Part shown: positions 1 to 11,699 of the stretch, in pieces
Numbering within the stretch: position 1 is the stretch's first letter
How the letters are laid out: each line of letters begins with the position of its first letter
NCBI GenBank assembly: GCA_030765065.1
Contig: CM060979.1
Location: forward strand, 19,621,001 to 19,685,000
DNA from: Deroplatys truncata
Lineage: Eukaryota > Arthropoda > Insecta > Mantodea > Mantidae
Direction: 5' to 3'
DNA: 64,000 nt
Position numbers and translations under genes: made by a program
Notes under the pieces: model-generated
Databases searched by the model: none
Seen by the model: only the letters and a program-made list of their open reading frames with translations
What the model was told of the DNA's origin: nothing

Positions 1-855
1 TTAGTAAACTACGTTACACTGATATTTCACAATCCACATATTCTAACAACCGATCACCGTTTTATACAAAGAAAAACTTTTAAACATAATCGTTCGCAAC
101 TTTTGTATTGACGAAGGAAACAAAACAGAAAGAAAGTTAGTCAGTCTGTCTATTTTCTTGCTTTATTATAGTATATTAACGAGCCGAGTCCAACCCAAAC
201 CGAAAACGACTTCTAAAGTCGAGGCTCATACGTTCGGTTCAACGCTTTTCTAATTACATAAGGTACTGTGAGTGCTTACAACACACTTCAACAGTAGTGT
301 GCTGGCCTGGAGCCTTCAGTACAACACAGCTTCCCTAGCGCCTACCCGTAGTGCTATCCCTGTCAGTTGTGATATATTTGAAGAATTAGTGCGATACACT
401 CGGGAAGATCCCTGGCTATGGTAGTGCTGTTTTGGTTATAGGTACAGTATCAGGCTGTCAGATAATAACTATAGTTCTAACCTGTACATCCTCGAATAAT
501 GTTGATATACTCTAGGAAACCCTACATAAGAAGAGGCCATACATGTATATGGCACACACGATCTCAATTAGGCGTGGGACCAACAAAGGAAAGCCAACTG
601 ATCCTCCCAGTATTCTCCGTTGTCAATTTTGGCTTTTGCGAATGATTGGTATAGAGGCATTCCAATACACTGGAAAGGAAAGAAGACGGAGCAAGTTTAC
701 AGGATAAGTTGCAACAGCCGGAAATGTTCACCCCCAAGATTCCTGTCATCCTGTGGTTAGTGTGCAAGACTAGGTTGCCTACTAATTACACGGGCAGTAG
801 TTCTCAGTTTACGCTTAATATGTCTAGGACTCTTTCCAGTACTAACTTCTTGCTC
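1..855. other. No recognised feature
   Basis: Only short ORFs without recognisable motifs are present, on both strands. No copy of the window's repeat families was seen before about 856. Confidence 0.5.
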
Positions 856-962
856 GACAACCAAAGCCTGTTTCTTATAACTTGCCCCGCTGACATGTAT
901 GAATTTCCACGCTCCATTTCAATCCCCTTTCCCCTGATTGACTAATGTACACCTTTGAATGG

Positions 963-1250
963 TGCTGTCCTCCGCCGTGGTACCAGCTATCCTCTAGTTC
1001 CCGAGATTTAAGTTCAAACCCGACGGAGGGCGAAGGATTTTTTCGGGCGTAAAACTCCTTAGCATGGCTTCATTCGGAAGGGAAGTAAAGCTGGTAGTCA
1101 TGTGTCGTAGATTTACGGCACGTAAAAGGACCTCAAGCCTGATAAAGACACCTCTGAGCAAACTTTCCAGACTTCCATGCCCAATATAAAACGGGGACGC
1201 TAAGGACCCTAGTAGTTAAAGAGCACCCATAAATAAAACTCAATTCTTTT
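963..1250 (+). mobile_element. tRNA-derived SINE, family S copy 1
   Basis: The head resembles a tRNA, with a box-B-like gttcaaacccga near 1012. The body carries the stretches family members share (ccttagcatggctt, gaagggaagtaaag, tagatttacggca), and it ends taaataaaactcaa. It is flanked by a 9-bp target duplication, tttgaatgg, at 954-962 and 1251-1259. The empty site in repeat R copy 2 (about 20150) has a single copy of that sequence. Confidence 0.85.
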
Positions 1251-1376
1251 TTTGAATGGCAATGCACAAGCCCTGTGCAGAGCGAGGTCAGGCGATATAA
1301 ACACTCCGTCATGATAGATGCACGTGCTTTTCTCACCCTGAGAGACACGTTTAAACCAAAGCATCCTCCTCCTATT

Positions 1377-2326
1377 ACTTTCTCTACTACGTATAGTAAG
1401 TAGAAGTATTGTAATCCATCCAAAATTTCGATACCGAGATTTCACCGGAAATACATGTTTTGAGACCCCCTGAATCCAAAAAATGGCATTTTTGGAAACA
1501 TGTCCGTGTGTGTGCGTGCGTGTGTGTGTGTGTCTGTGAACAGCATAACTCAGAAACGAACCGTCGGATGAACACCAAACTTGGTATTTAGGTTCAGTAT
1601 CTTCCAAGGATGCGACACGAAGGTTTTCAAGAAAATCCCCCCACCTCAGAGTACCCTTTACATGGAAGATTTTTCGAAAATTTTAATTTTCTCAAAAATG
1701 GCTCTAACGATTTTGATTAAAATATCATATGTTTAAGATATTTTTATGACAAATAAAATGTATATCTTGAATTTCCTGGGAATGTCTCCAAAAGTATTGT
1801 TTATTGTGAACGACTTTTGCATAACTGGTAAACCATAAGAGATAGACAAAATGTTACTACACAAAAAATGTAGATCGCGTTAAAATACACAATTTATGTC
1901 ATATACATTTTTGTTGTTGAGTGAACCATTTTCGAGATATTGCTTGTTATTCCCTTAAATTTTTCAATACTTATTTTCTAAATGGGAATTCGTTATTCAT
2001 TTTTTTGTCTTGGATATGCAAAGAGTATTAATTTGTGGCAAACAGAATGGTGCTGCACATAGCAACCAGCTATTAAGAGATATGTATGTGCTTATATTGC
2101 CCTTGCAAATACAAAACAAGGGGAACATATTAGGCCTTAAGCGATGGTTAAATATTTTTAGAACCGGTCGCTATGTGTAAAATGTAATTCTCTTTGCATG
2201 TCAAAAGATCGTTTCTGCAAATTTTTATCTCGATTAATATGAAATAGATGGAGAATAAGCGTTTGTAAAAATAGTTTGTTCAAGAGTAGAGAAAGTCATG
2301 TGAGTGTAACACATCAGATTTTTTTT
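1377..2326 (+). mobile_element. Family A element, copy A1 (full length)
   Basis: The copy starts actttctctact, followed at once by the hairpin-forming tactacgtatagta. It ends agtagagaaagt, then about 25 further bases finishing in cagattttttt. The 12-bp inverted motif is therefore asymmetric: near the edge on the left, about 30 bases in on the right. An internal GT tract lies near 1503-1537. It sits in repeat R, whose empty copy at 20053-20495 shows no clear target duplication. Helentron-associated (DINE-1/HINE-like) is my inference; a MITE is the alternative. Confidence 0.8.
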
Positions 2327-2560
2327 ATAAGAATTAACATGCATTCCAGACGCATTAACCTCTGTTACGTAATACATTTTATTCATACGATTATGAAAAT
2401 GCAAATCTGACAATTTACTCTCTTCGAATATATTAAGATGATCATGTTAAACAAGGAATTATTTTGTGTCGTACAGAAACCTATTCCACAATAGCAGCTT
2501 ATGAGAGGCGACTAGTGCACGTGACAGTTATGTGGAATAAGGTTTAGATAGTACACAATG

Positions 2561-3362
2561 AAACAAAAGAGTTAAAAAGGAATGTCGGGTGTCATACCAT
2601 CGATTTCAAAACTCCTCACAACGGTTTACGAATTTGATGAGCTGCCATTAATCAATCAATATATTATAGATCGTATGTTAATTTACTGTTTTATAAATGT
2701 GGTACTACAATACTTCATTGTAAAGAAACCTGGGTTGTGAAACACACTTTCCAGAGAATATTCCGAAGATTCGATGAAATTTTAGTCAGCCTGGAAAATT
2801 CCTTTATCTCGAGGTTTCCTTTGTGTTTGGCCTGAGGCACCTTAATCTCGATTCAGCCATCTCTTCTGATGTCTATATAATTTCCTCTGCCAGCACGTCC
2901 AATTTAAAATTAACTTTTTCTAGAACCATCCTTTGAAAGATGGAAGTGTCAATTTTATCCAGATCCTAGCTTTCTTGAATGCTTTATTAAGAATCTGTAC
3001 TTTCACTGACGAGTTATATTACGATCTGACAGCGAATCCCGTCAGATATTGAAATCCCTCTAATATCTGTCTCGAAAATTGCTCGTAAAACGCCGGACTG
3101 CAGACATTTAAATATGCTTGTATTATTTTGTAAACTCCGATGTCCGAGAAAATAAATTAGCAATAAGAATAGGTATGTATAGGCTGGCTCTCTCGTGCCT
3201 ATTTTGAATTTTACCGTAAACAGGAAAAGCTAAGAGTAATATAATTTACTGAAGCATCAAAACTGTTTCTATTACCAAAGATACGGTATGTAACATTCCT
3301 GGTTTAAACTTTTGAAAGGAGGACATTGTATGAACTGAAACAATGTGTGCCATTCTCAACCT
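2561..3362. other. No recognised feature
   Basis: AT-rich sequence without long ORFs, repeat-family similarity or RNA-like structure that I could recognise. Confidence 0.5.
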
Positions 3363-4275
3363 TGTTTCCATAAAGTTGAAGTTGTTATTTTATTGTATTG
3401 TTATTTGCCCCACGCTTTGGGAGCCAATTTGAAGTAGGTTGTATTGAAAGAGTTGTATTATATTTCAACTGTTGGGGAGCCGAAGTTGAAGTAGTTGCAA
3501 CCGCACGTATGGTAAAAAGTTTCCGGTAGCCTTCGTCCCAAATTTAAAAATATTAACTTTGTAATTTTGACTGTTTCTTTAAATATTATATATTTATGCT
3601 TGCCTCGGCTGCGTCAGTATTATTGTTACAGACATGAATGTCTTAGCAAGGCGTGATGAGGCTAAGAATGTAGGCTTACACAGATTATAATTTTTACTTC
3701 ACTACATTTATTAATCCTTGACACAATTTAAATAACACTTCACTGATATAGAGAGCTGTGAGATTATTTATTAATTACGTGCACTTTTTAACACGTAAAC
3801 TATTTTCGTCTCACACTGAATACGTATTAAACTTCTCGAGGACGCATCTCGCGTCCGGTTAGGAACATTGTCTACAAGCAACGCGTCCAGTTATGAACGC
3901 TATCTACAAGCAACTGACTTGATTTCTAGCGCCTAAATTTGTAACTTTCTGTATTTCAAGTCTCTGATTGGTTATTTTATAAACTGTCACAAAATTTATA
4001 TTATTGCTGCTCCAATAATGACTAGTAGCATTATTACACTTTCTTACTCATTATTTCCTTAAGGTTACCTCATTGTTAGCAACCTCCAACCTATTATTCT
4101 CACAGCTCCTACATTATTAAATTACGTAATATATGCGGATTACATTATTACATGTATACAATAATATAAACATATACAATGACTGTAATATACACTTTTT
4201 ATATCTTGTTACATACACATATTGCTTTAAGGCGGGCTGTTATTATATTTTTTATTATATAATTTGACTAAAATA
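3363..4275 (-). repeat. LTR-like repeat L, copy 1
   Basis: This shares gcctcggctgcgtcagt, ctctgattggttatttta, ctcattgttagcaacct, ctcacagctc and aatactgcctca with copies at 44466, 58320 and 62885, in the same order and orientation. Read on the minus strand it begins TGAGGCAGTATTTT, has CCAAT-type motifs and then T/A-rich sequence. This copy is the most diverged in its upstream subrepeats. The LTR interpretation is an inference; no paired LTR or internal coding domain was found. Confidence 0.7.
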
Positions 4276-4780
4276 CTGCCTCAAAGTTACGTCGATGAAG
4301 TCGGGGACAAGTTAGGAACAAGACAAAACCAGAAGGGAATTTACCCTTTTGTCACCAACAATAATATCCTCCTCAGAACGCGCTTGTCCTTTGGGGTCAC
4401 GAATGCGATTGTCTTTGCTAGGTGTTTTAAGTTTAATTGTGATTATTTAAATGCCATTTTACTAATGGCAGAAACTACACCTAGAAACTTGGGCCTTTGT
4501 TAACAACACAGCTGTTATCTTTTCCGAGACACTCCGTTGTACTTTAATGTCCAAAACTTGGACTTTTTGAGCTTTCAACACATGTTTTAGTAACAAAAAC
4601 AAATTAAATTGATTTTAGTAAAAATAAAGCTAAAATCCATACCAAAGGCTTGCCAGAGATGCGACCACAATCAAGGCTGCTTATGGGTGCTAGATTATGT
4701 TTTTATATTAATCATCTGTACGTATATGCAATTTATTTCTTCACAACATAATTGCAAACAGATAAACCATCCGGGCATGG
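4276..4780. other. No recognised feature
   Basis: A plus-strand ORF of 79 codons starts at 4264 but matches no family I know and straddles the end of repeat L. I do not treat it as a gene. Confidence 0.5.
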
Positions 4781-4788
4781 CTTATAAT

Positions 4789-6188
4789 TAAGGCCCGGAT
4801 TTTTAGGTTTTAACCTATATTTTTCCTCGCTATTTAATTAATACATTTCAAGATATATATTCGTTTCACACTTCCTGGAGCAGAACATGCGAATTTCATT
4901 ACACCTAAAAAAAACCTAAACGCATAAAATAACCTAAATAGCTGTTTTTCCTTTTTTCAAAATGAGGAATGTTATTTTCGTATTGAAACTCATTGAAAAT
5001 TATTTCCACCACTTATAGCCAATAGATAGTTCAAGTTACTACAGTTACGCAGCACATGTGAGTGATGACACCTGGATGCAGCTGATAGAAGGTCAGGAGC
5101 AGCGTAACCTGCGTAACGGGATTGCCTCCAATCGTTCATCGAGAGTACTTTGTGGAAGTGAAACGATGCCTAAATCACATTTATTGAAAAAGTGAATTGT
5201 TGCAGATCCACACTTCATTTATGTTAGTGACAGACAGTGCTGGCTACATGTTGAAGGCCGGGGAAGAGGAGTTCTATAGTCCTTCCACCCGACCATGCTA
5301 CATGTTACGTGCTTGGCCCACGGCCTGCACCGCCTTGCGGAGGAGATTAGAAGCCACTTCGATGACGTGAACAGCCTGATATCTTCGGTCAAGGTGGGTT
5401 TCTTAAGCCCCAAAACATATACAATTGCTCAAAGGGAAAGTACCAGTAACCCCTCTTCCACGAGCCGATACTACCCGCGGAGGAACTTGGCTATCCGTTG
5501 CCATTTACTATGCCGAGCCCTTAAAAGACGTTAAAAATTCGTCAATGAATTGTATGAAACGGAAGCTTCCTGCATTGCCAAGACTAAGAAATCACTCGAG
5601 TGCCCCACTCTTGCCGGGTCCCTTGCGTACATTAAGACACATTTTTGTTTTATACCAGAAGCTACAACTTTACTACTGAAAGGTGCTCTATATATCATTG
5701 GCAATGTTTCCAGTAAAGAAATACCTGGACCAGAGGAAGTTGTATGTTCTTCGAAGTTGCAGAAGATTCAACGAAATCTTGCTTTTGAAGATATGAAAAT
5801 CATTAATTCAGTATTGCAGGGGGGAAAATATACAGAAGAACTACCCCTAGAACCTGCTGCACTAGCATCTATGTTCTACGCTCCAATGACGTCATGTTCC
5901 GTTGAAAGAACCTTTCCTTCATACAAGAATGTGTTACGTGATAATAGGAAATCGTTTACGCCAGAAAATTTCAGAATGTATGTAACTATCTACTGCAATG
6001 CCAAAAAAATAAATCTTACAACTAAGTAACAGAAAAGCAAAATTATTAATACCTGTATTGATCCACGCAGCAAAAAAAAAAAAAAAAAAAAAACTACTTT
6101 AATCAAGAAAAACCTAAAAAAACAACCTATTTTAAGCGTATAAGAAACCTAAAATGAAGGCTTACTCCACCTAAAAATGCGGGTCCTA
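4789..6188 (+). mobile_element. hAT-superfamily element, 1400 bp, both ends and target duplications
   Basis: The ends are imperfect inverted repeats: taaggcccggatttttaggt on the left, and taggacccgcatttttaggt as the reverse complement of the right end. They are flanked by the exact 8-bp duplication cttataat (4781-4788 and 6189-6196), the hAT signature length. Subterminal aaccta/aacctaaa motifs cluster at both ends (4800-4940 and 6105-6175), as expected for transposase-binding sites. The interior holds a broken transposase gene. A poly(A) run of about 24 lies near 6071-6094. Confidence 0.92.
5217..6029 (+). pseudogene. hAT transposase, 3' part, frameshifted
   Basis: Successive frames carry VTDSAGYMLKAG, then MLHVTCLAHGLHRLAEEIRS, then a long 3' frame from 5550 ending in the hAT C-terminal dimerisation region with YAPMTSCSVERTF and YKNVLRDNRKSF. 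This matches the order expected for the catalytic-core-to-hATC half of hAT transposases (cut-and-paste DNA transposition). At least two frameshifts separate the pieces, and the N-terminal BED zinc finger is missing. The element is non-autonomous; it lies wholly between the inverted repeats at 4789 and 6188. Confidence 0.88.
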
Positions 6189-6221
6189 CTTATAATCTAG
6201 GACAGTAATAATTATGCTCGC

Positions 6222-7590
6222 TTCTGTGCCCGAGACTTTCATCAACACAATTGATAGTTGAAACTAATATATAGAAATGTTATAAAGAGAAGATTTGTAC
6301 GCAGTGGCAGCTGCTGCACAAGAGCACGAGAACACACTAACTGTTAACACTTTACAGATTTATTGGTTATTATTTCTTTGAATGCCATTAAACGTAACGT
6401 GCATGTGGCCATTTAAAACTCGTATATTCATCCCGCTACTTCTCTAAACTCGAAATGTGGCAACAGGACCGGTAGCACATCTTGACTAGTGCACGTTTTA
6501 AGGAGCTTTTGCGCATGCGCGACCGGTATGAAATAATTACCTTATGGGTCAAATATGTAAGGATTGTGTGCACATTTAAAGGCGTGCACGAGGCTCCTAT
6601 TGCACTGTTTTCGTACTATCACTATAATTTTACGCTAATGCCACTAGATGGCAGCACACTGCGGCACACACCGTAACAGAAGTAGATAAAGTGCACGAGC
6701 GCGAAAACTCCCCCCGGGTATTCTAGACCATCCATACTATCAACTACTATTTAATTTAGACATTACTTTCTTCTTGCCTTAAAACGCTGCAACTATTTAA
6801 TTATGTACACAACAAACAACCCTTTCTTTGGTCAGACAACTTACGCATTATTATTAATAATACTATTGTTGTTGTTGGGAGCGACTGCAGTTGTATCAGT
6901 TTGTTCATAATCATAACTACAGGGAGAACCAAAAAAACTACGAACCGCCTGCGCGGTGTTTTCGCGTCCTCGGCGCTCGTTGCCGTCTGCTACTATTATA
7001 GAAAGGCGCGGATGAAACCATACATTTTTAAAACTACTTTTAAAAGTTTTACTTACCAACTTTATTAAAGGAGATGCTGAAACTGGCCACCGTCTTTGTC
7101 CATACATTTTGGCACCTCTTTAGGAAACTATCTATCACTCGCCAATTTTTTGCGAGTCAATAATTGAAGCCCGTACATATGTGAATACAATTTTGCCCCC
7201 CCCTTTTTAGAGAATAAACAACCAGGGAGAACCCCCTGCGATTTCTATCTCTGGGGTAACTTAAAACAAAGTATAAAAGACAAACCCACACACCCTGGAA
7301 GAATTAAAACAAAATATCCGACAGGAAATTGCCAGCATTTCTCAACGTGAACTACGGCGAGTGATGGAAGCCTTTAAAAGTAGTTTTAAAAATGTTGTAT
7401 GGTTTCATTCGCGCCTTTCTCTGATAGCGGCAGACGGCAACGAACGTAGAGGACGCGGACCGGAAAAACACCGCGCAGGCGGTTCGTAGTCTTTTGGCTC
7501 TCCCTGTATTATGCAGCAGATGCTATATCACATTTTCATGGCTGACACGAAAATTTTGTGAACACCCAAAATGTACATCACAAGCAGCTA
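6222..7590. repeat. Dispersed repeat D, copy 1 (interrupted)
   Basis: The stretches 6222-6917 and 7509-7590 align with 10205-10915. Shared motifs include gagcgactgcagttgtatca, taattatgtacacaaca and ttgtgaacacccaaaatgta. The interruption is the transposon at 6920-7506, inserted at a TA. A CTCF-like ccactagatggcagcac is at 6641-6657 and is conserved in copy 2. The function of D is unknown. Confidence 0.8.
6920..7506 (+). mobile_element. 587-bp mariner-type derivative with long inverted arms
   Basis: Outer ends are cagggagaaccaaaaaaact and its near-exact inverse, flanked by TA at 6918-6919 and 7507-7508. The inverted arms are about 130 bp long (6920 to about 7050, and about 7374 to 7506). The interior at 7267-7376 reads KVYKTNPHTLEELKQNIRQE and then RRVMEAF, the C-terminal signature of a mariner-type transposase; the frame runs on into the right arm. 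The left arm is thus an inverted copy of the transposase 3' end. Repeat D copy 2 supplies the empty site. Confidence 0.85.
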
Positions 7591-7781
7591 CTGTGTGTGA
7601 AGGGGGGGGTGTTTAGTCTGGAAAAACACTCAAGAGATTTTGATCATTCTTTCACCATTGATAAGTCCTATTCTTTCTGATGGACATGAGCTAACACTTT
7701 CTAATTTCAATTTATAAATTACTAAAAGACTAGAAAGGATTTATAAAGCCTATGTATTAGAATATGAACACACTGGAGTTA

Positions 7782-8058
7782 CAGTCGTCCTCCGTGGTGT
7801 AGTGGTTACCAAGCTAGCCACTAGTTCCCGAGGTCGCGGGTTTAAACCCGGCGGAGGGTGATGGAATTTTTTTAGGCGTAAAAACTCTTAGCATGGCTTC
7901 CTTCGTAAAGGAAGTAAAGCCGGTGGTCCCGTCATAGATTTACAGCACGTAAAGGAACCTCAAGCCTGAAAGAGGCACCTGAGCAAAATTTCCGGTGTTT
8001 CACGTCCAGTATAGAATGGGACGCTAAGAGCGTCCATAAATAAAACTCAATTTAATTT
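7782..8058 (+). mobile_element. tRNA-derived SINE, family S copy 2 (full length)
   Basis: This is the best-preserved copy. It starts near gtcctccgtggtgtagtgg (tRNA-like box A region), has box B in gcgggtttaaacccgg, and ends aataaaactcaa. It is flanked by the duplication tggagtta at 7774-7781 and 8059-8066. Confidence 0.88.
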
Positions 8059-8066
8059 TGGAGTTA

Positions 8067-8680
8067 TAAAAGAGTATGCTTACGAAAAAGAGTCTGGATT
8101 TCCGTTGAGAATGTCATGGAATAGAAAATAGTTGTTACTCCACAGAATATGCATGCAAAATCAGACAAATGCCGCCGATATTTCATTCCAAACAGTAAAG
8201 TATATAGACGGTCATGATTTAGCCACTATGAAAACAGAAGACGCAGCAAAACAATAGAGAATCTAATCTGCTTAAAACATTCGATACGCATACCAATGCT
8301 AAAATATTTTAGTACCCCTCATGTAAGAAAGTTTTGCTTTATTTCCTTTGTACTTATGTTGCAAACAAACTCGTTAGCAGGGCGTGCTAAATAATTGTAT
8401 AAAGAGAGAAAATTGGTCACTTTAGAAATCAGTGAACCTATATTTTATAGCTAACAACTGAGAAGGTTATTTTTTTTTTCATGGTCGCAGAATATATCTA
8501 TTCCAAAGTGGTTAACTTGGTGGCCGGGGAGTGCGGGATCTTCATATTCACCAGCTTCACCTCTATTTCGTTGTATACGTTCTGCATCACTGAAAGCTAT
8601 GTAGTTTTTACGTTATTTAATAAGTATAAGACTAAAAAGAAGTTGCAGCGGTTTAAAATTTTACTTACTGTAATTATCTA
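8067..8680. other. No recognised feature
   Basis: AT-rich. The 66-codon plus ORF at 8481 has a hydrophobic middle but no family match and runs up to an A element; it is probably chance. Confidence 0.5.
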
Positions 8681-9534
8681 AAAAAATCTGATGTGTTACA
8701 CTCACATGACTTACTCTACTCTTGTACAAACTATTTTTACAAACGCTTATTCTCCATATGCTTCATATTAATCGAGATGTTAATCTTATTGCTAATTTTC
8801 TTGTAGATGCAAGGGGAATTGGTAGGCTTTAAGCGATAGTCAAATATTTTAAGAGCTGGTTGCTATGTGGCGCATTCCATTCTCTTTGCATTACCAGCCC
8901 CCCCCCCCAAAAAATAACGAATTCCCATTTGAGAAAAACTTTAAGTATTGGAAAATTTAAGGGAATAACAAGCAATATCTCGAAAATGGTTCACCCAACA
9001 GAAGAAAAAAAACGTAGGTATATGACATAAATTGTGTATTTTAACGCGATCTACATTTTTTGTGTAGTAAAATTTTGTCTATCTCTTATGGTTTACCAGT
9101 TATGCAAAAGTCGTTCACAATGAAGAATACTGTTGGAGACATTCCCAGAAAATTCAAGATATACATTTTATTTGTCACGAAAGTATCTTAAATATATGAT
9201 ATTTTAATCAAAATCGTTAAAGCCATTTTTGAGAAAATTAAAATTTTCGAAAAATGTTCCGTGTAAAGGGTAATCTGGGGTAGGGGATTTTCTTGAAAAC
9301 CTTCGTGTCGCATCTCTAGAAGATACTGAACCTAAATACCAAGTTTGGTGTTTATCCGACTGTTCGTTTCTGAGTTATGCTGTTAACAGCCAGACAGACA
9401 CACGGACATGTTTCCAAAAATGCTTTTTTTGGATTCAGGGGGCCTCAAAACATATATTTCCGGTGAAATCTCGGTATGGAATTTTTGGGTGGAATACAAT
9501 ACTTCCCCTACTTACTATACGTAGTAGAGAAAGT
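8681..9534 (-). mobile_element. Family A element, copy A2 (inverted)
   Basis: On the plus strand it starts aatctgatgtgttacactca and ends ctatacgtagtagagaaagt, the reverse of A1. The flanks are A/T runs (taaaaaa on the left, aaaaatt on the right), consistent with insertion in a T/A run. The GT tract has shrunk to a few CA units near 9400. It carries a C run near 8890. Confidence 0.85.
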
Positions 9535-10204
9535 AAAAATTACTGGACCATTCCGACCGATGTCCCCCCCCCCAAAAGGGTACTTATAGGCTATGCAACA
9601 CTTCCAGAACTTGGAGATTAAGAAAGTCGGACGTTACGCTGATGTTTCACATTTTTTTGGTGAATATCAGGGGAATTTCATCCGTTATTAGGAATTGCCG
9701 GGGCTGTAGGAAATTATAGTTATAAAAGGTAAAGGGGAAGAATCACCATAATCTTGTACAACAATTTCACAAAGAAACGGTGGAGATAAATGAAATTAAT
9801 TCGTCATTCGAGTTTAAAGCCAACCGTGTAACGTCGGGTACGGCAGCACTTCATGACATTACTGTTGCAACCTGATGGAAATGCTGGCGCTGGGGGGGGG
9901 GGTCCATGTTCCTTTCATTTCTTTTGTTCTTAGCGACAGAGCATGTAACGCTTCCCTGCATTTCCACATATTAGTAGTAGACTCGCGCTCTTGATTCACA
10001 CATTCTGGCACTGCCATGGGACAAAAATACGACAAATGTCACAAAAAGCTTGGTACTGCATAATATCTCAACCTCACTCACAGGGATCGATTCGGCCAAG
10101 AGCAGCAGCAGCAGCGTGCGCCACGCACGAGCTTATAGTTAATTCGGACGAAACTGCTATCTGCAACTATATATGCCTTTTCCGTTCATCAGATGTTTCT
10201 TTTA
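9535..10204. other. No recognised feature; short CAG tract
   Basis: A short CAG-type tract (agcagcagcagcagc) is near 10102. Poly(C) and poly(G) runs occur near 9565 and 9893. Nothing else is recognised. Confidence 0.5.
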
Positions 10205-10915
10205 GGTGCAATGCAAAACTACCAGTGGCGGCTGCAGCATAAGAGCACGTGAACACCCCAACTTTTGACACCTAACGGATTCACTGTTTTTTTCTTTGAA
10301 TGTTATTAGACATAATGTACATACATGCGGTAACATGACATCTATGGCGTCTAAATCTACCGTGCTATTCCTCTAAAATCGATGAAACATGGCAACAGGT
10401 TCACTAGCACATCTTGATTTTTTGAACGTTTTAAGTAGCTTCTGCGCATGCACAACTGGTATGGCGTAATTACCTTATGGGGCCAAATACATGTGGGTTG
10501 TGCACACTTGAAGAAATACACGAGTGCGCGGAGTTTTTCCCGCGCTCTGTTTCCACTATCACTATAGTTTTACGTCAGTGCCACTAGGTGGTAGCACACT
10601 ACGGCAGAAGTAGGTAACGTGCACGAGCGCGGAAACTTCTCTCGGCTTCTCTATACCATCCATAACCTCAACTACAATTTAATTTACACATTACTTCGTC
10701 CATGTCCTAACATGGTATGCTTAATTATGTACACAACAATAAACATCCACAAAATAACGTTTTCTTTAGTCAGACATGCTGTGCGTTACTCTTATTGTTG
10801 TTAGGAGCGACTGCAGTTGTATCAACCTATTCATAATACAACTACATACAGATGATTTCAGGGCTGCACAACATTTTGTGAACACCCAAAATGTACGCAC
10901 ACGAGCCGTTACTGG
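10205..10915. repeat. Dispersed repeat D, copy 2 (uninterrupted)
   Basis: Collinear with 6222-7590 but without the 587-bp transposon. The target reads caactacatacag around 10849. The CTCF-like site here is ccactaggtggtagcac (10581-10597). Confidence 0.8.
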
Positions 10916-11699
10916 TTGCTGGTGACAGGTCTATTCGAGATTACTAGAAAGTCCTTTAAAACTGGAGCAGCTTTCCAGCAAAAGTTTAATATTTAGACCG
11001 AGAGTACACCATCTACTGTCAAAAGTCCCTGAAATTATAAAAAATTAGGTATAAATAAACATTTTACATTTGTCATTCGAATAAGCGATAAAAAGTTGAC
11101 GAAATGCAAATAGACTTCTAGAAAAAATTCAGGACTGCTACAACAACATATAATTCTTCATGTAAGCCCTGTGGAAACTCCTCGTCGAAAGTTGACGGAG
11201 GAGTTAAGCAGCACAGTGTTAGAAACAGAAAGTAAAGGGACAGGATAATAGAAGCTAAGCTTTAGCAAGAAAGGTTACCTACTGCAATAGTACGCTCCCG
11301 AAAGGGACTATATTAGAACATCCAAAACAAATCAGTAGTAAAACTAACATTGGTAACACCGGCAAGCTGTTCCTTAAAACCAAAATATATCTGCTGCTAT
11401 CACTGTTTGAGACCAGTATTTGACTAAACGTTTTCACTTAGTACTTCCTCTGTTATCATGGGATACGACAATAGTGTTCTGTTTCAGAAATATACAAATG
11501 GAACCATACAAACTTTGTAGCATGCTAGCGACTGTGCAGATGTAATTAAATCATTTCTCATGCTAATTGGGAAGGTATATTTAGTCGCGTAAGAATCGGG
11601 ATCCACACAAGATTTTACTGTAGAAAAAGGCGTGACATTCTCATAATTATGCGATTCCTACTTAAAAGTTGAAGCTTCCTAAGAATAGCTTATATAACA
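10916..11699. other. No recognised feature
   Basis: No ORF, repeat family or RNA-like structure was recognised. Confidence 0.5.

Larger units (their letters stand above)
856..2560 (+). repeat. Dispersed repeat R, copy 1 (interrupted)
   Basis: The segments 856-962, 1251-1376 and 2327-2560 align in order with one continuous stretch at 20053-20495. Shared stretches include cctgtttcttataac, acaagccctgtgca and gaatatattaagat. The two gaps are exactly a SINE (963-1250) and a family A element (1377-2326). The nature of R is unknown; no coding capacity is visible. Confidence 0.8.

Noticed and set aside
1209..1607. 132-codon minus ORF with His/Thr-rich segment
   Set aside because: It lies inside family A and reads through its CA microsatellite. 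The equivalent frame is broken or shifted in most other A copies, so it is not evidence of a protein.
6841..7107. 88-codon minus ORF
   Set aside because: It is the inverted left arm of the 587-bp element, a mirror copy of the transposase 3' end, not a gene.
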